Below, one piece after another: positions 48,765 to 57,627 of a stretch of 64,000 nt of DNA. The translations under genes were made by a program, and so were the position numbers. Below the pieces are notes generated by a model, which saw only the letters and a list, made by a program, of their open reading frames with translations, was not told the DNA's origin and did no database searches. Positions within the stretch are counted from its first letter, which is position 1. The number at the start of each line of letters is the position of its first letter. Where the stretch lies: the NCBI RefSeq assembly GCF_017968885.1, contig NZ_CP072913.1, positions 1,100,001 through 1,164,000 of the forward strand. Direction: 5' to 3'. Source of the stretch: Pseudomonas sp. Tri1 (GTDB lineage Bacteria > Pseudomonadota > Gammaproteobacteria > Pseudomonadales > Pseudomonadaceae).

Positions 48765-48989
48765 TTAGTTACTGCTTGTTAAAAAGAGCAACAGGTTCCG
48801 GGGTAGTTCTATTGAGCACGCGTCTTCCAATTCTGTAATTTGAGAAATGTTCAGTTCGTAATCGTAAAAGTAGTTTTCTTCTTTGGTCCAATTCATTATT
48901 TTTGCCAGGGCCTGAGTATCAATACAGAGCGTTTTCTCGTACGAGGCGACATCGTCTCCGTCAACCACGCCCATTATTTTGTGTTTCAT
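48765..48989 (-). CDS. Immunity protein of the E3-type bacteriocin
   Basis: The 74-aa acidic protein begins in the stop codon of the toxin gene (ATGA), so it is coupled to it as expected of immunity. An ATG four codons earlier (49001) lies inside the toxin frame. It contains many Asp/Glu residues (VVDGDDVASYE, WTKEENYFYDYELN) suited to cover a basic nuclease domain. It does not look like the colicin E3 Im3 sequence by eye, so it may be another immunity family. Confidence 0.78.
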   Translation of the reverse strand: MKHKIMGVVDGDDVASYEKTLCIDTQALAKIMNWTKEENYFYDYELNISQITELEDACSIELPRNLLLFLTSSN

Positions 48990-50173
48990 GGTTCTATCCA
49001 CCTCGCTGGATTGGCTGGTTTGGTCTGGGCCCCCGTAATATGGTCGAATTCGCCCAAGTGCTTTCCCCGCTTGTTATATTTTTCTACTGCACCATGCTGA
49101 AAATCCCATTCATATATTATTTTCTCATTATCCTTCCAGCGAGGACGCAACCCTCCACCTTTCACACGGGTTTTGGGTGGAGCCCATTTCGCGCCTGGAA
49201 AAGCAGGTAAAAAATCGGGTTTCGGGTGGTAGTCATGATGAGCCGTACTCAACACAACATAAACCGGCCGAACCCCCGATTCCACCGGAAACACCAGAAT
49301 GAAATCCCTGTACTCCGGCGGATAGATCGGGTCGACGATGATGCTGTCGGCCATCGGTGTCGGGGGGTAGATCCAGATGTGCGGGGCCTGTGGCGCGGCT
49401 TCCAGGGCGGGGATACCGAGGGTGTCAGACGGATTGGTAGCTGGCGTCCAGATCAGTTCGATGCCATCCCCCAGGTCGGCGATGAACTGGTCGGCTCGTG
49501 GGGTGAACTGGACAACGTCGACCATTTCCCAATCACGATTCTGGCCAGTGTAGAAGCCGTAGCCCTTGAGGCTGCCGTCGGCCTGTTGCTCGACGCTCAG
49601 GCGCATGCGGCTGCGGGCCTGTTTGAGGTTGCGTAACTGGTCTTCGCTATAGAGCGCGCTGTCACCCAGGCTGCTGGGCCAGAGCAAGGCGACGACGCCT
49701 GTCAGCAGGGCTGCGCCGACGGTGCCTCCGGCAGCTGCAGCCGTGGAAGTTGCCGAACCGCCCAGCGCGAGCCTGCCTAAGGTAGCGGGAACCGTACCAG
49801 CGCCGATCCGCTTGAGGGGGATGGTGCCGGATGAGTCGACGCTCCTGCCGCCGAGCCACATGAGATCGCCGTACTGCTTGACCAGATCTGCCGGGACGTA
49901 GCCGTTGGGGTTGCTGTAATTGATGATGCCGTTGGGCAGCTTGCAGCTTTTGGCAAACACACTTCCGGTCACGATGGGTAAAGGCTTTTTATCCACCTTG
50001 GCCCAGCGTTCTTGCTCATAGGCCGCCTGCCGGGCAAGCATGGCTTCATAAGCCTGCTGTCGGGCTTCGCGCTCGGCCAGTTCGGCGGCTGTCATGTCCC
50101 GATAGGTGACGTAATGCCCGTCGCCTCCGGGCGGGTTTCGAACCTGGGGGATGTCCTTTTTGCGTGTCGCCAC
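48986..50173 (-). CDS. S-type pyocin-like bacteriocin with E3-type rRNase domain
   Basis: The 395-aa toxin has a charged N-terminus, a hydrophobic Gly/Ala stretch (about 125-170), the pyocin-S translocation region (QFTPRADQFIADLGDGIEL, DPIYPPEYRDFILVFPVESG) and a C-terminal colicin E3-like 16S rRNase. YEWDFQHGAVE keeps the E3 catalytic spacing: D357, H360, E364. It is shorter than typical S pyocins (600 or more residues) and shows no separate receptor-binding domain, so its mode of entry is unclear. Start is GTG 50173; ATG 50092 is an alternative. Confidence 0.88.
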   Translation of the reverse strand: MATRKKDIPQVRNPPGGDGHYVTYRDMTAAELAEREARQQAYEAMLARQAAYEQERWAKVDKKPLPIVTGSVFAKSCKLPNGIINYSNPNGYVPADLVKQYGDLMWLGGRSVDSSGTIPLKRIGAGTVPATLGRLALGGSATSTAAAAGGTVGAALLTGVVALLWPSSLGDSALYSEDQLRNLKQARSRMRLSVEQQADGSLKGYGFYTGQNRDWEMVDVVQFTPRADQFIADLGDGIELIWTPATNPSDTLGIPALEAAPQAPHIWIYPPTPMADSIIVDPIYPPEYRDFILVFPVESGVRPVYVVLSTAHHDYHPKPDFLPAFPGAKWAPPKTRVKGGGLRPRWKDNEKIIYEWDFQHGAVEKYNKRGKHLGEFDHITGAQTKPANPARWIEP

Positions 50174-50324
50174 GTAGTGAGTCTCGTCCGGTAAAGGCAG
50201 GACAGACGCTAACGCGGGAAGAGAGGGGCGCGATGTAGGAGGTTTCTTGAAGTAGGTGCTCCGGTTTCCTCAATACAGGTAGGGCTGGCTATTGAGGGCT
50301 GGAATATCTGAAGCGCCAGCCGGG
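50174..50324. other. Spacer between toxin gene and DUF6124 unit 2
   Basis: It should contain the toxin promoter. I see no LexA-type box (CTG-N10-CAG) that would mark SOS control as in many bacteriocin genes. Confidence 0.4.
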
Positions 50325-50439
50325 GCTGTCAGCCATTGGGCAACCGCAACTCGCCAGCCGACGTCGCCTTGCGCCTTTGCCTACAACTACGCCAGAATCC
50401 GCCGGCTTGTTCGCCTTGGGTTGCGTCGGTAGTTTGGGA

Positions 50440-50655
50440 CCTGTCACTGCTCATCAGTGATCGGGTTTAGTCGCCCAGGGTGAAACAGGTTGTGCAAGGC
50501 GTCATCCAGTCAGGATTCCCATCCTGCACTTGATGGTGGCTGTGCGCAGGGCGTCCTCGGACGCGCCGGTTTCTTGTTTCCCCGGTCGACTAACCTGCGT
50601 ACAGCTGCCTCCCCTCGTTTAGTCGCGAGCGGGTGATGGCTCCAACTAAGGAAGC
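50440..50655 (+). ncRNA. Structured leader RNA, copy 2
   Basis: The same fold as copy 1: GCGTCC/GGACGC hairpin at 50551-50564; CGACTAA (50587-50593) can pair with TTAGTCG within 50466-50473 or within 50618-50625. Confidence 0.65.
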
Positions 50656-50661
50656 AAGACG

Positions 50662-51021
50662 ATGGCAAAAGATAGTCCGAATCCCCCTGATACGAATGAA
50701 CACGTCTCCCGTGCACAGTCTGCCCGCAACAAGAAAATCGACGACGCTGCCACGCGAGCGTTGGATTTTTATCTGAAACCCAAGCCTAAGGGCGAAACGT
50801 CTGACAAGTCCGACTCCATTTTACGGATTGATCCGGGGGTTGATTCTGAGTGTTTGCTGGCGAATCTGAGTGAGAACTTGGCTTCGGCGAACGCGATGAT
50901 CAGTGATTTGGCGTTTGATTTGGACGGGTCGCGACGACGTGTTGCGATGGGGATTTTGCAGGTGATTGAGGTGAGTGAGCTGTTGGCGAATCGGGCTTTG
51001 GATATTGTTGAGGTGAGGTAG
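50662..51021 (+). CDS. DUF6124 family protein, copy 2
   Basis: The 119-aa protein is almost the same as copy 1 but has the linker KPKPKGETSDKSDS and DLDGSRRRVAMGIL. Same ribosome site. The strong conservation of the gene and its leader, with unrelated genes between copies, suggests function for the pair or recent duplication. Confidence 0.85.
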   Translation: MAKDSPNPPDTNEHVSRAQSARNKKIDDAATRALDFYLKPKPKGETSDKSDSILRIDPGVDSECLLANLSENLASANAMISDLAFDLDGSRRRVAMGILQVIEVSELLANRALDIVEVR

Positions 51022-51051
51022 GGCAGCAGCGCTACATGCCGCCCGGATCGG

Positions 51052-51081
51052 AAAAAGGTCTTGCCTAGCAAGGCCTTTTTT
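51052..51081 (+). terminator. Terminator of DUF6124 copy 2
   Basis: AAAAAGGTCTTG and CAAGGCCTTTTTT. Read on the minus strand it sits directly after a tRNA-Leu tail, like the terminator of the real tRNA gene. Confidence 0.8.
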
Positions 51082-51084
51082 GTG

Positions 51085-51099
51085 CCCGAGGGAGACTCG
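51085..51099 (-). repeat. Remnant of the tRNA-Leu 3' end (att-like)
   Basis: CCCGAGGGAGACTCG is identical to 55218-55232 within the intact tRNA-Leu(CAA) gene; it covers the T-arm and acceptor side of the minus-strand tRNA. Sequence beyond is unrelated. Confidence 0.8.
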
Positions 51100-51187
51100 T
51101 ACATGCCATACAAACCGTGCCTTGTAGACAAATTCTGCAGTTAGGGATCAATGCGGGGATACACGCTGACGTGCCTTGGCTTACCAT

Positions 51188-51763
51188 CTATTCCCTTGCG
51201 AGCGTGCGAAAGTGCTCGAACAACCGAAACCCCACGTAGTCTTGCCGGTACTTATACAGGTGGCGGTAGTAGCAATCCCAGTAGCTGATCATCCGATCCT
51301 GTAGCGCTTTGAAATATTTCGGGTTGTCCTTGATGAAATCCCCGTACAACTCCGGATTGAGTGTTGGCAGATGAGCTTCGCAGGTATCGAGTATTTCCAT
51401 TACGTACTCGCCAGTAAGCTGCATCACGAATGGGACGACCCAGGGCTCTGACACCGACAGGATTTGCTTGAGCTGACGGTGTCTGATATGGCCATCGTGA
51501 TGCCTTGTCAGGACGCAAGAGTACATGACGCTCTGGAGCCCATTTAGCTGTAAATATTCCTGCTCATCGCCCTCATGATGGATTCGATAGGGAATGACTA
51601 AATCCTCGCCGCATACTTTGATCTCAATGCCTGGGTGTGTTGCTAGGCTGGTGTTTCCTAATATTTGGTATAGGCCCTCAGCCCTGAGCGAAAGATCAGA
51701 CGGGAAGGCAGTCGTGATCGAACCCGTGGAAAATGCAAGGTTTGATGCTGGGCTGGATGGCAT
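51188..51763 (-). CDS. Conserved protein of unknown function
   Basis: The 191-aa protein has a variable N-terminus (1-40) and a conserved-looking body: LVIPYRIHHEGDE, SCVLTRHHDGHIRHRQLKQIL, WVVPFVMQLTGEYVMEIL and MISYWDCYYRHLYKYR. The pattern recalls a broadly distributed family of unnamed proteins, but I cannot name it. It lies between DUF6124 units 2 and 3 on the opposite strand, in the place where unit 1 has the bacteriocin. The start is uncertain; 51763 is the most upstream ATG. Confidence 0.75.
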   Translation of the reverse strand: MPSSPASNLAFSTGSITTAFPSDLSLRAEGLYQILGNTSLATHPGIEIKVCGEDLVIPYRIHHEGDEQEYLQLNGLQSVMYSCVLTRHHDGHIRHRQLKQILSVSEPWVVPFVMQLTGEYVMEILDTCEAHLPTLNPELYGDFIKDNPKYFKALQDRMISYWDCYYRHLYKYRQDYVGFRLFEHFRTLARE

Positions 51764-52019
51764 GTTCAGTCTCGGCAGTCATCACGATGTGCTGCGTATT
51801 CATCCTGGCGGAAGGCAGCGTGGTTCATGTGGTGGATGGGTGTTTTTGTGAGTATTTCGACAGTATGCCAATCTGCCCCAGAGAAAAGGTAGGCGTGTCA
51901 GTCGTGGCTGTCAGTCACTGGGCGCCCGCAACTCGTCAGCCGACGTCGCCTTGCGCCTTTGCCTACAACTACGCCAGAATCCGCCGGCTTGTTCGCCTTG
52001 GATTGCGTCGGTAGTTTGG

Positions 52020-52240
52020 GACCTGTCACTGCTCATCAGTGATCGGGTTTAGTCGCCCGTCGTTGCTAAGTCGCTCAAGCGTCCATCAGTCAGGAATCCC
52101 CATCCCTGCACTCGATGGTGGCTGTGCGCAGGGCGCCCTTGGGCGCGCCGATTTCTTAGCTCGTCGGTCGACTAACCTGCGTACAGCTGCCTCCCAATCG
52201 TTTAGTCGCGAACGGGAAGTAGCCTCAACCAAAGAGAGCT
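52020..52240 (+). ncRNA. Structured leader RNA, copy 3
   Basis: The hairpin at 52133-52146 is GCGCCC/GGGCGC, a compensatory change from GCGTCC/GGACGC of copy 2. CGACTAA (52169-52175) faces TTAGTCG at 52048-52055 and 52201-52208. Confidence 0.65.
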
Positions 52241-52246
52241 AAGGCT

Positions 52247-52606
52247 ATGGTCAAAATTACACCGAATCCTCCAGTAACAGACGAACCCACGTCACGTGCC
52301 CAGTCTGCCCGCAACAAGAAGCTCGACGACGCTGCCACTCGCGCGTTGGATTACTACCTGAAACCCAAGCCTAAGGGGGAAACGTCTGATAAGTCCGACT
52401 CCATTTTTCGGATTGATCCGGGGGTTGATTCTGAGTGTTTGCTTGCGAATCTGAGTGAGAACCTGGCTTCGGCGAACGCGATGATTAGTGATTTGGCGTT
52501 TGATCTGGATGGGTCAAGGCGGCGTGTTGCGTTGGGGATTTTGCAGGTGATTGAGGTGAGTGAGCTGTTGGCGAATCGGGCTTTGGATATTGTTGAGTTG
52601 AGGTAG
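52247..52606 (+). CDS. DUF6124 family protein, copy 3
   Basis: The 119-aa paralogue starts MVKITPNPPVTDEPTSRAQS, so its N-terminus differs more than that of copies 1 and 2, while the C-terminal half is nearly unchanged and ends in VELR. AGAGAG serves as ribosome site. Confidence 0.85.
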   Translation: MVKITPNPPVTDEPTSRAQSARNKKLDDAATRALDYYLKPKPKGETSDKSDSIFRIDPGVDSECLLANLSENLASANAMISDLAFDLDGSRRRVALGILQVIEVSELLANRALDIVELR

Positions 52607-52636
52607 GGCGGCAGCGCTACGTGCCGCCTGGAGTGG

Positions 52637-52666
52637 GAAAAGGTCTTACACAACAAGGCCTTTTTT
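52637..52666 (+). terminator. Terminator of DUF6124 copy 3
   Basis: AAAAGGTCTT and AAGGCCTTTTTT, same position as in the other units. Confidence 0.8.
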
Positions 52667-52681
52667 CCGAGGGAGACTCGA
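52667..52681 (-). repeat. Second remnant of the tRNA-Leu 3' end (att-like)
   Basis: CCGAGGGAGACTCGA is identical to part of the tRNA-Leu(CAA) gene (55219-55233). It marks the right edge of unit 3 and the left edge of the segment that runs to the intact tRNA. Confidence 0.8.
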
Positions 52682-52835
52682 GGGTTCCATATATTACGTG
52701 GCTTGCAGCGGGATTATATGCTCAGGGATACACGTAGGGATACATCCCGCCGACTGCTAGGTCTGATAAAAGCTACGACGCAAAAATGTTCGAGCGGTTA
52801 CGAGAATCAAATGCAGTCTGAAAGTGCAATTGGAG

Positions 52836-52892
52836 AAAAGGGGACGGATTTATTTACTTTGGCCTTGGCCGGCAATAATCCGTCCCTCTTTT
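52836..52892. repeat. GGGACGGATT inverted repeat
   Basis: AAAAGGGGACGGATTTATT (52836-52854) faces AATAATCCGTCCCTCTTTT (52874-52892) across 19 nt. Such GGGACGGATT ends flank small mobile segments in many proteobacteria. No transposase is present here. Confidence 0.7.
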
Positions 52893-53000
52893 ACGCTTGC
52901 ATCCCGAATCGATAGCCGTAGCTATCCAGCACCGCCCACACTAGCCACAACCCCAATTCACGCTTACCATCTCTCCAACTCGTATTACCGCGGCTGCTGA
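52893..53000 (-). pseudogene. C-terminal remnant of an unidentified coding sequence
   Basis: On the minus strand this reads SSRGNTSWRDGKRELGLWL and on to YGYRFGMQA and a stop, with Pseudomonas-like codon use, but upstream the frame runs into the antisense of the next gene. It looks like the tail of a lost gene. It also contains the 19-nt 16S rRNA match described in the findings. Confidence 0.4.
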
Positions 53001-53025
53001 ACCCGGTACTCACGAGGAAGTGACC

Positions 53026-53220
53026 ATGGAAAGAACCCGTAGCTGGAGACGTGCGCAGTCCCGCAAGCACAAAGGGCATGACGCGATTGGCCCACAGGGC
53101 TTCAAACCAGAAAAGAACTGGAAGCTGATGTACACCCGTGCCGACAAGCTGCACCGGGCGCGTCAGCTCGGTATGAGTTATCCCATCCGCACCACCCGTC
53201 AACTGTTGGATCAAGAGTGA
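53026..53220 (+). CDS. Small basic protein
   Basis: The 64-aa protein starts MERTRSWRRAQSRKHKGHDA and is rich in Arg and Lys (predicted pI well above 9). GAGGAAG lies before ATG 53026. Its stop overlaps the GTG start of the phosphatase-like gene, so the two are coupled. Function is unknown; it might bind nucleic acid. Confidence 0.75.
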   Translation: MERTRSWRRAQSRKHKGHDAIGPQGFKPEKNWKLMYTRADKLHRARQLGMSYPIRTTRQLLDQE

Positions 53221-53543
53221 CCAATCTCCTGTTCGTTTGCAGTCGTAACCAATGGCGTAGTCCAACCGGAGAGGCGATCTGGCGTCGGCGTCCCGGTTTC
53301 GACGCTCGTTCAGCGGGTACCAGCCCCAATGCGCGCAAGACTATCGGCCCGGCGGATATCCGTTGGGCCGATGTCATTTTTGTAATGGAGCACAAGCACG
53401 AGCATCGGTTACGGGCAGAGTACGCTCGGCTGCTTGAGCACAAGCAGCTGCATGTTCTGGATATTCCCGATGACTATCGCTTCATGGATCCCGAGCTAGT
53501 GGACATGCTTGAGCTGGCGGTGACGCCGTACCTGTGTATTTGA
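53217..53543 (+). CDS. Low-molecular-weight protein tyrosine phosphatase-like protein
   Basis: The 108-aa protein begins (GTG) with NLLFVCSRNQWRSPTGEAIW. The P-loop C-x5-R-S (C8, R14, S15) is kept as CSRNQWRS, close to the CX5R(S/T) active site. It ends early: the usual DPF/Y acid loop is represented by DYRFMDPELVD. Short versions of this kind occur with the small protein upstream. The substrate is not known. Confidence 0.85.
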   Translation: MTNLLFVCSRNQWRSPTGEAIWRRRPGFDARSAGTSPNARKTIGPADIRWADVIFVMEHKHEHRLRAEYARLLEHKQLHVLDIPDDYRFMDPELVDMLELAVTPYLCI

Positions 53544-53577
53544 GCATTTAGGGCAATCTTCACGAGCCGCCCTTTCC

Positions 53578-54642
53578 TCAATGGCTAGGCGAAACGATCA
53601 GGCTCACAGGGAGCTCACCCGCAATCTCCGATAACTCCGTTCGCAATGCCATGGTGTTCTTAACAAGGCCGCGAGGGTCGTAAACGAAGAAAATGATTGC
53701 ATGGCATTCGGGATGGGCACGATAGCGTGCGATATCCAGGATCAGCTCGTCGGCTAGCGATCTTGCGGTCATACCGTCGCGCGTCATCTTGAGTTCAATA
53801 AAGAGCCCATGTTCAGGCAGGAGGAAGTCTGCGCGGGTGGCGCCTGCTGCCATGCTTGGGGACGGCTCTTCAGGTTTTACATTGTCGAACTGCAATCTTA
53901 GCAACGCATTGACCAGGAACTGGACGTCGTATTCATCGTCGAGCTGAACTCCCTTTCGGCCGCGCGGGCGGTGTTCCAGGTCTTTCGCAAAACGGTGAAA
54001 ACGCAGCAGCATGCGCTCGATGATCTGGTCGGCTCGCTCTTGGGGGGCGGGGAGCACGGGCATATCAAAGGAGAAATGCTCTTGTAGTATCTGTTCCTCA
54101 AACCTGCGCTGCGCTTTTGGTGGTCTTTGGAAAATGACGCAGGTTGCTATCCCAACCAGAAACAATTCGATGGTCAGAAACATAACCAGATAGCCTATGA
54201 CGACTGTCACTTTGTACTGGCCGTCAAGCTTGTATTTGTTGCCTCCTCCTTGCCTGGGCTCGTCTCGTGGAACCAGTTGCAGGTTGAAAGTGACCGTCAC
54301 CCCGCCAATTCGGTGAACCCCCTGTATACCATGCAGCGAATCCAGGCCAATCTCCCCTCGGTTATAGAGGTCGAGCAGAGCAACGGCCTCCCGGGTTGCC
54401 TGTCGATACTCTTCGCTATTGATTACCTCAAGCACTGCGGGATTGGTAAGTCCCGGGTCCTCAAACCTTGGGGCTATCCATGAGCAGTAGGTGAGGATGG
54501 GCATGAAGATCAGTACCGTGAAGCCGACCTTGGCGAACATGCGCCAGCGCCGGTTCTCCATCACTAACTCACCCAGCGTGTCGTTTTCGCGACTTCTAAG
54601 AAAAAATGCAGAGATCCATTTCAGCAAAACGTATTTCTCCAA
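53578..54642 (-). CDS. Membrane-anchored DpnII/MboI-type PD-(D/E)XK nuclease
   Basis: The 354-aa protein has two membrane helices (about 36-57 and 145-171) with an 85-residue loop between them, and a cytoplasmic C-terminal domain. That domain matches the REase_DpnII-MboI pattern: DDEYDVQFLVNALLRLQFDN (235-254), RADFLLP with D272, FIELKM with E283 and K285, and IIFFVYDPRGLVKN near 316-329. The domain occurs in restriction and defence effectors. It is second in a pair with 54672-55001, inside the tRNA-Leu hot spot. Low GC points to transfer. A defence role is inferred, not shown. Confidence 0.82.
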   Translation of the reverse strand: MEKYVLLKWISAFFLRSRENDTLGELVMENRRWRMFAKVGFTVLIFMPILTYCSWIAPRFEDPGLTNPAVLEVINSEEYRQATREAVALLDLYNRGEIGLDSLHGIQGVHRIGGVTVTFNLQLVPRDEPRQGGGNKYKLDGQYKVTVVIGYLVMFLTIELFLVGIATCVIFQRPPKAQRRFEEQILQEHFSFDMPVLPAPQERADQIIERMLLRFHRFAKDLEHRPRGRKGVQLDDEYDVQFLVNALLRLQFDNVKPEEPSPSMAAGATRADFLLPEHGLFIELKMTRDGMTARSLADELILDIARYRAHPECHAIIFFVYDPRGLVKNTMALRTELSEIAGELPVSLIVSPSH

Positions 54643-54671
54643 GATGTTCGGTTGCGCCAGGTCCCGCAGGT

Positions 54672-55001
54672 TTACTGGATATCTTTCAGGTAATCCCTAA
54701 GAATTAGAAGCGGGTCCTGAAGCTCCTCTACCGTTCGGGATGCGCCGAAGTTAGTCGCTAACCGTCCGAGTTCCCGTCCCAAAGCTGTGTTACTTCCCCC
54801 AATTGCCTCCAGTGCCAAGTCCAGGCAGTGCTGTACTTTCGCCTGGATAGCTTGGATGTCTTCTCTGCGCACCAACAACCCAAAAACCTCCCGATCACAC
54901 CCGCCCATCAACGGATCATCCCGCAAAATCGGACTATGCCCCTCTGTCTCATAAGCCAGCTTCAGCGAGTAAAGAGCGACCGTTTCCAGCAGCAATTCCA
55001 T
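54672..55001 (-). CDS. Small helical protein upstream of the membrane nuclease
   Basis: The 109-aa protein is predicted to be all-helical and acidic. I recognise no family. It has LAYETEGHSPILRDDPLMGG early and QAKVQHCLDLALEAIGGSN in the middle. It is 29 nt before the nuclease gene and on the same strand, so they probably form one operon. It could be a regulator, sensor or inhibitor of the nuclease. Confidence 0.75.
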   Translation of the reverse strand: MELLLETVALYSLKLAYETEGHSPILRDDPLMGGCDREVFGLLVRREDIQAIQAKVQHCLDLALEAIGGSNTALGRELGRLATNFGASRTVEELQDPLLILRDYLKDIQ

Positions 55002-55109
55002 GAGGTGAATCCTTTGTCAGCGGGTGAGGAGGGGCGGTGGATCAACAGGGCGTCGCAAGGCGGAGCATCGGTGGGGCCTGTGACATTTTTGTGAGCGCTT
55101 TGCGCTCAA

Positions 55110-55134
55110 GCGGGAGCAAGCTCCCTCGCCACAA
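55110..55134. repeat. REP, GGCGAGGGAGC type
   Basis: GCGGGAGCAAGCTCCCTCGC followed by CACAA. It lies between the accessory genes and the tRNA terminator. Confidence 0.8.
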
Positions 55135-55171
55135 AGGAGTGATTAGCCATGACCAATCACTTTCCTACAGA

Positions 55172-55203
55172 CGAAAAAAAAGACCTTGAATTTCAAGGTC
55201 TTT
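55172..55203 (-). terminator. Terminator of tRNA-Leu
   Basis: On the minus strand AAAGACCTTGA pairs with TCAAGGTCTTT and is followed by a run of T's. Confidence 0.85.
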
Positions 55204-55211
55204 CTTTAAGA

Positions 55212-55296
55212 TGGTGCCCCGAGGGAGACTCGAACTCCCACTCCTTTCGAAAACGGATTTTGAATCCGCCGCGTCTACCAATTCCGCCATCAGGGC
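55212..55296 (-). tRNA. tRNA-Leu (anticodon CAA)
   Basis: The 85-nt class II tRNA starts GCCCTGATGGCGGAATTGG and has the anticodon stem GCGGA/TCCGT around loop TTCAAAA (anticodon CAA), a long variable arm, T-arm GGGAGTTCGAGTCTCCC and an encoded CCA. It decodes UUG. Remnants of its 3' end at 51085 and 52667 indicate that it has served as an integration site, with inserted DNA lying downstream of it (to the left). Confidence 0.97.
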
Positions 55297-55404
55297 TCAA
55301 TGGCGGCGAAGTATAGAGAGGTGACTACCGTTGGTCAATCACGTTTCATGGTGAATTTTTCATATTTCCGCTAGACTTTCCGGCCCTGCTAGACGAACCC
55401 CATC

Positions 55405-57584
<2,180 letters not shown>

Positions 57585-57627
57585 GTTTTCCGATCCTAAG
57601 ATTCAATACTTGCAACTGGAGTGCTAA

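Larger units (their letters stand above)
50325..51099 (+). repeat. DUF6124 unit, copy 2
   Basis: Leader, gene, terminator and a 15-nt tRNA-Leu remnant. It shares with copy 3 an extra 40 nt at the left (GCTGTCAG..., then GCAACTCG.CAGCCGACGTC) that copy 1 lacks, so copies 2 and 3 are the closest pair. The distance from copy 2 to copy 3 is about 1,583 nt for both the left edge and the tRNA remnant. Confidence 0.9.
51908..52681 (+). repeat. DUF6124 unit, copy 3
   Basis: Leader, gene, terminator and tRNA-Leu remnant. The middle of the leader (about 52056-52085) and the 25 nt before the ATG have diverged from copies 1 and 2, while the pairing segments are kept. Confidence 0.9.

Noticed and set aside
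51085..51099. A further tRNA gene
   Set aside because: Only 15 nt of the 3' side are present; no acceptor, D or anticodon arms.
52703..52915. 70-codon open frame after DUF6124 unit 3
   Set aside because: It spans the GGGACGGATT hairpin, has no ribosome site and shows no coding bias.
52981..52999. A 16S rRNA gene fragment
   Set aside because: The match stops after 19 nt on both sides, so it is not part of an rRNA gene; kept only as a finding.
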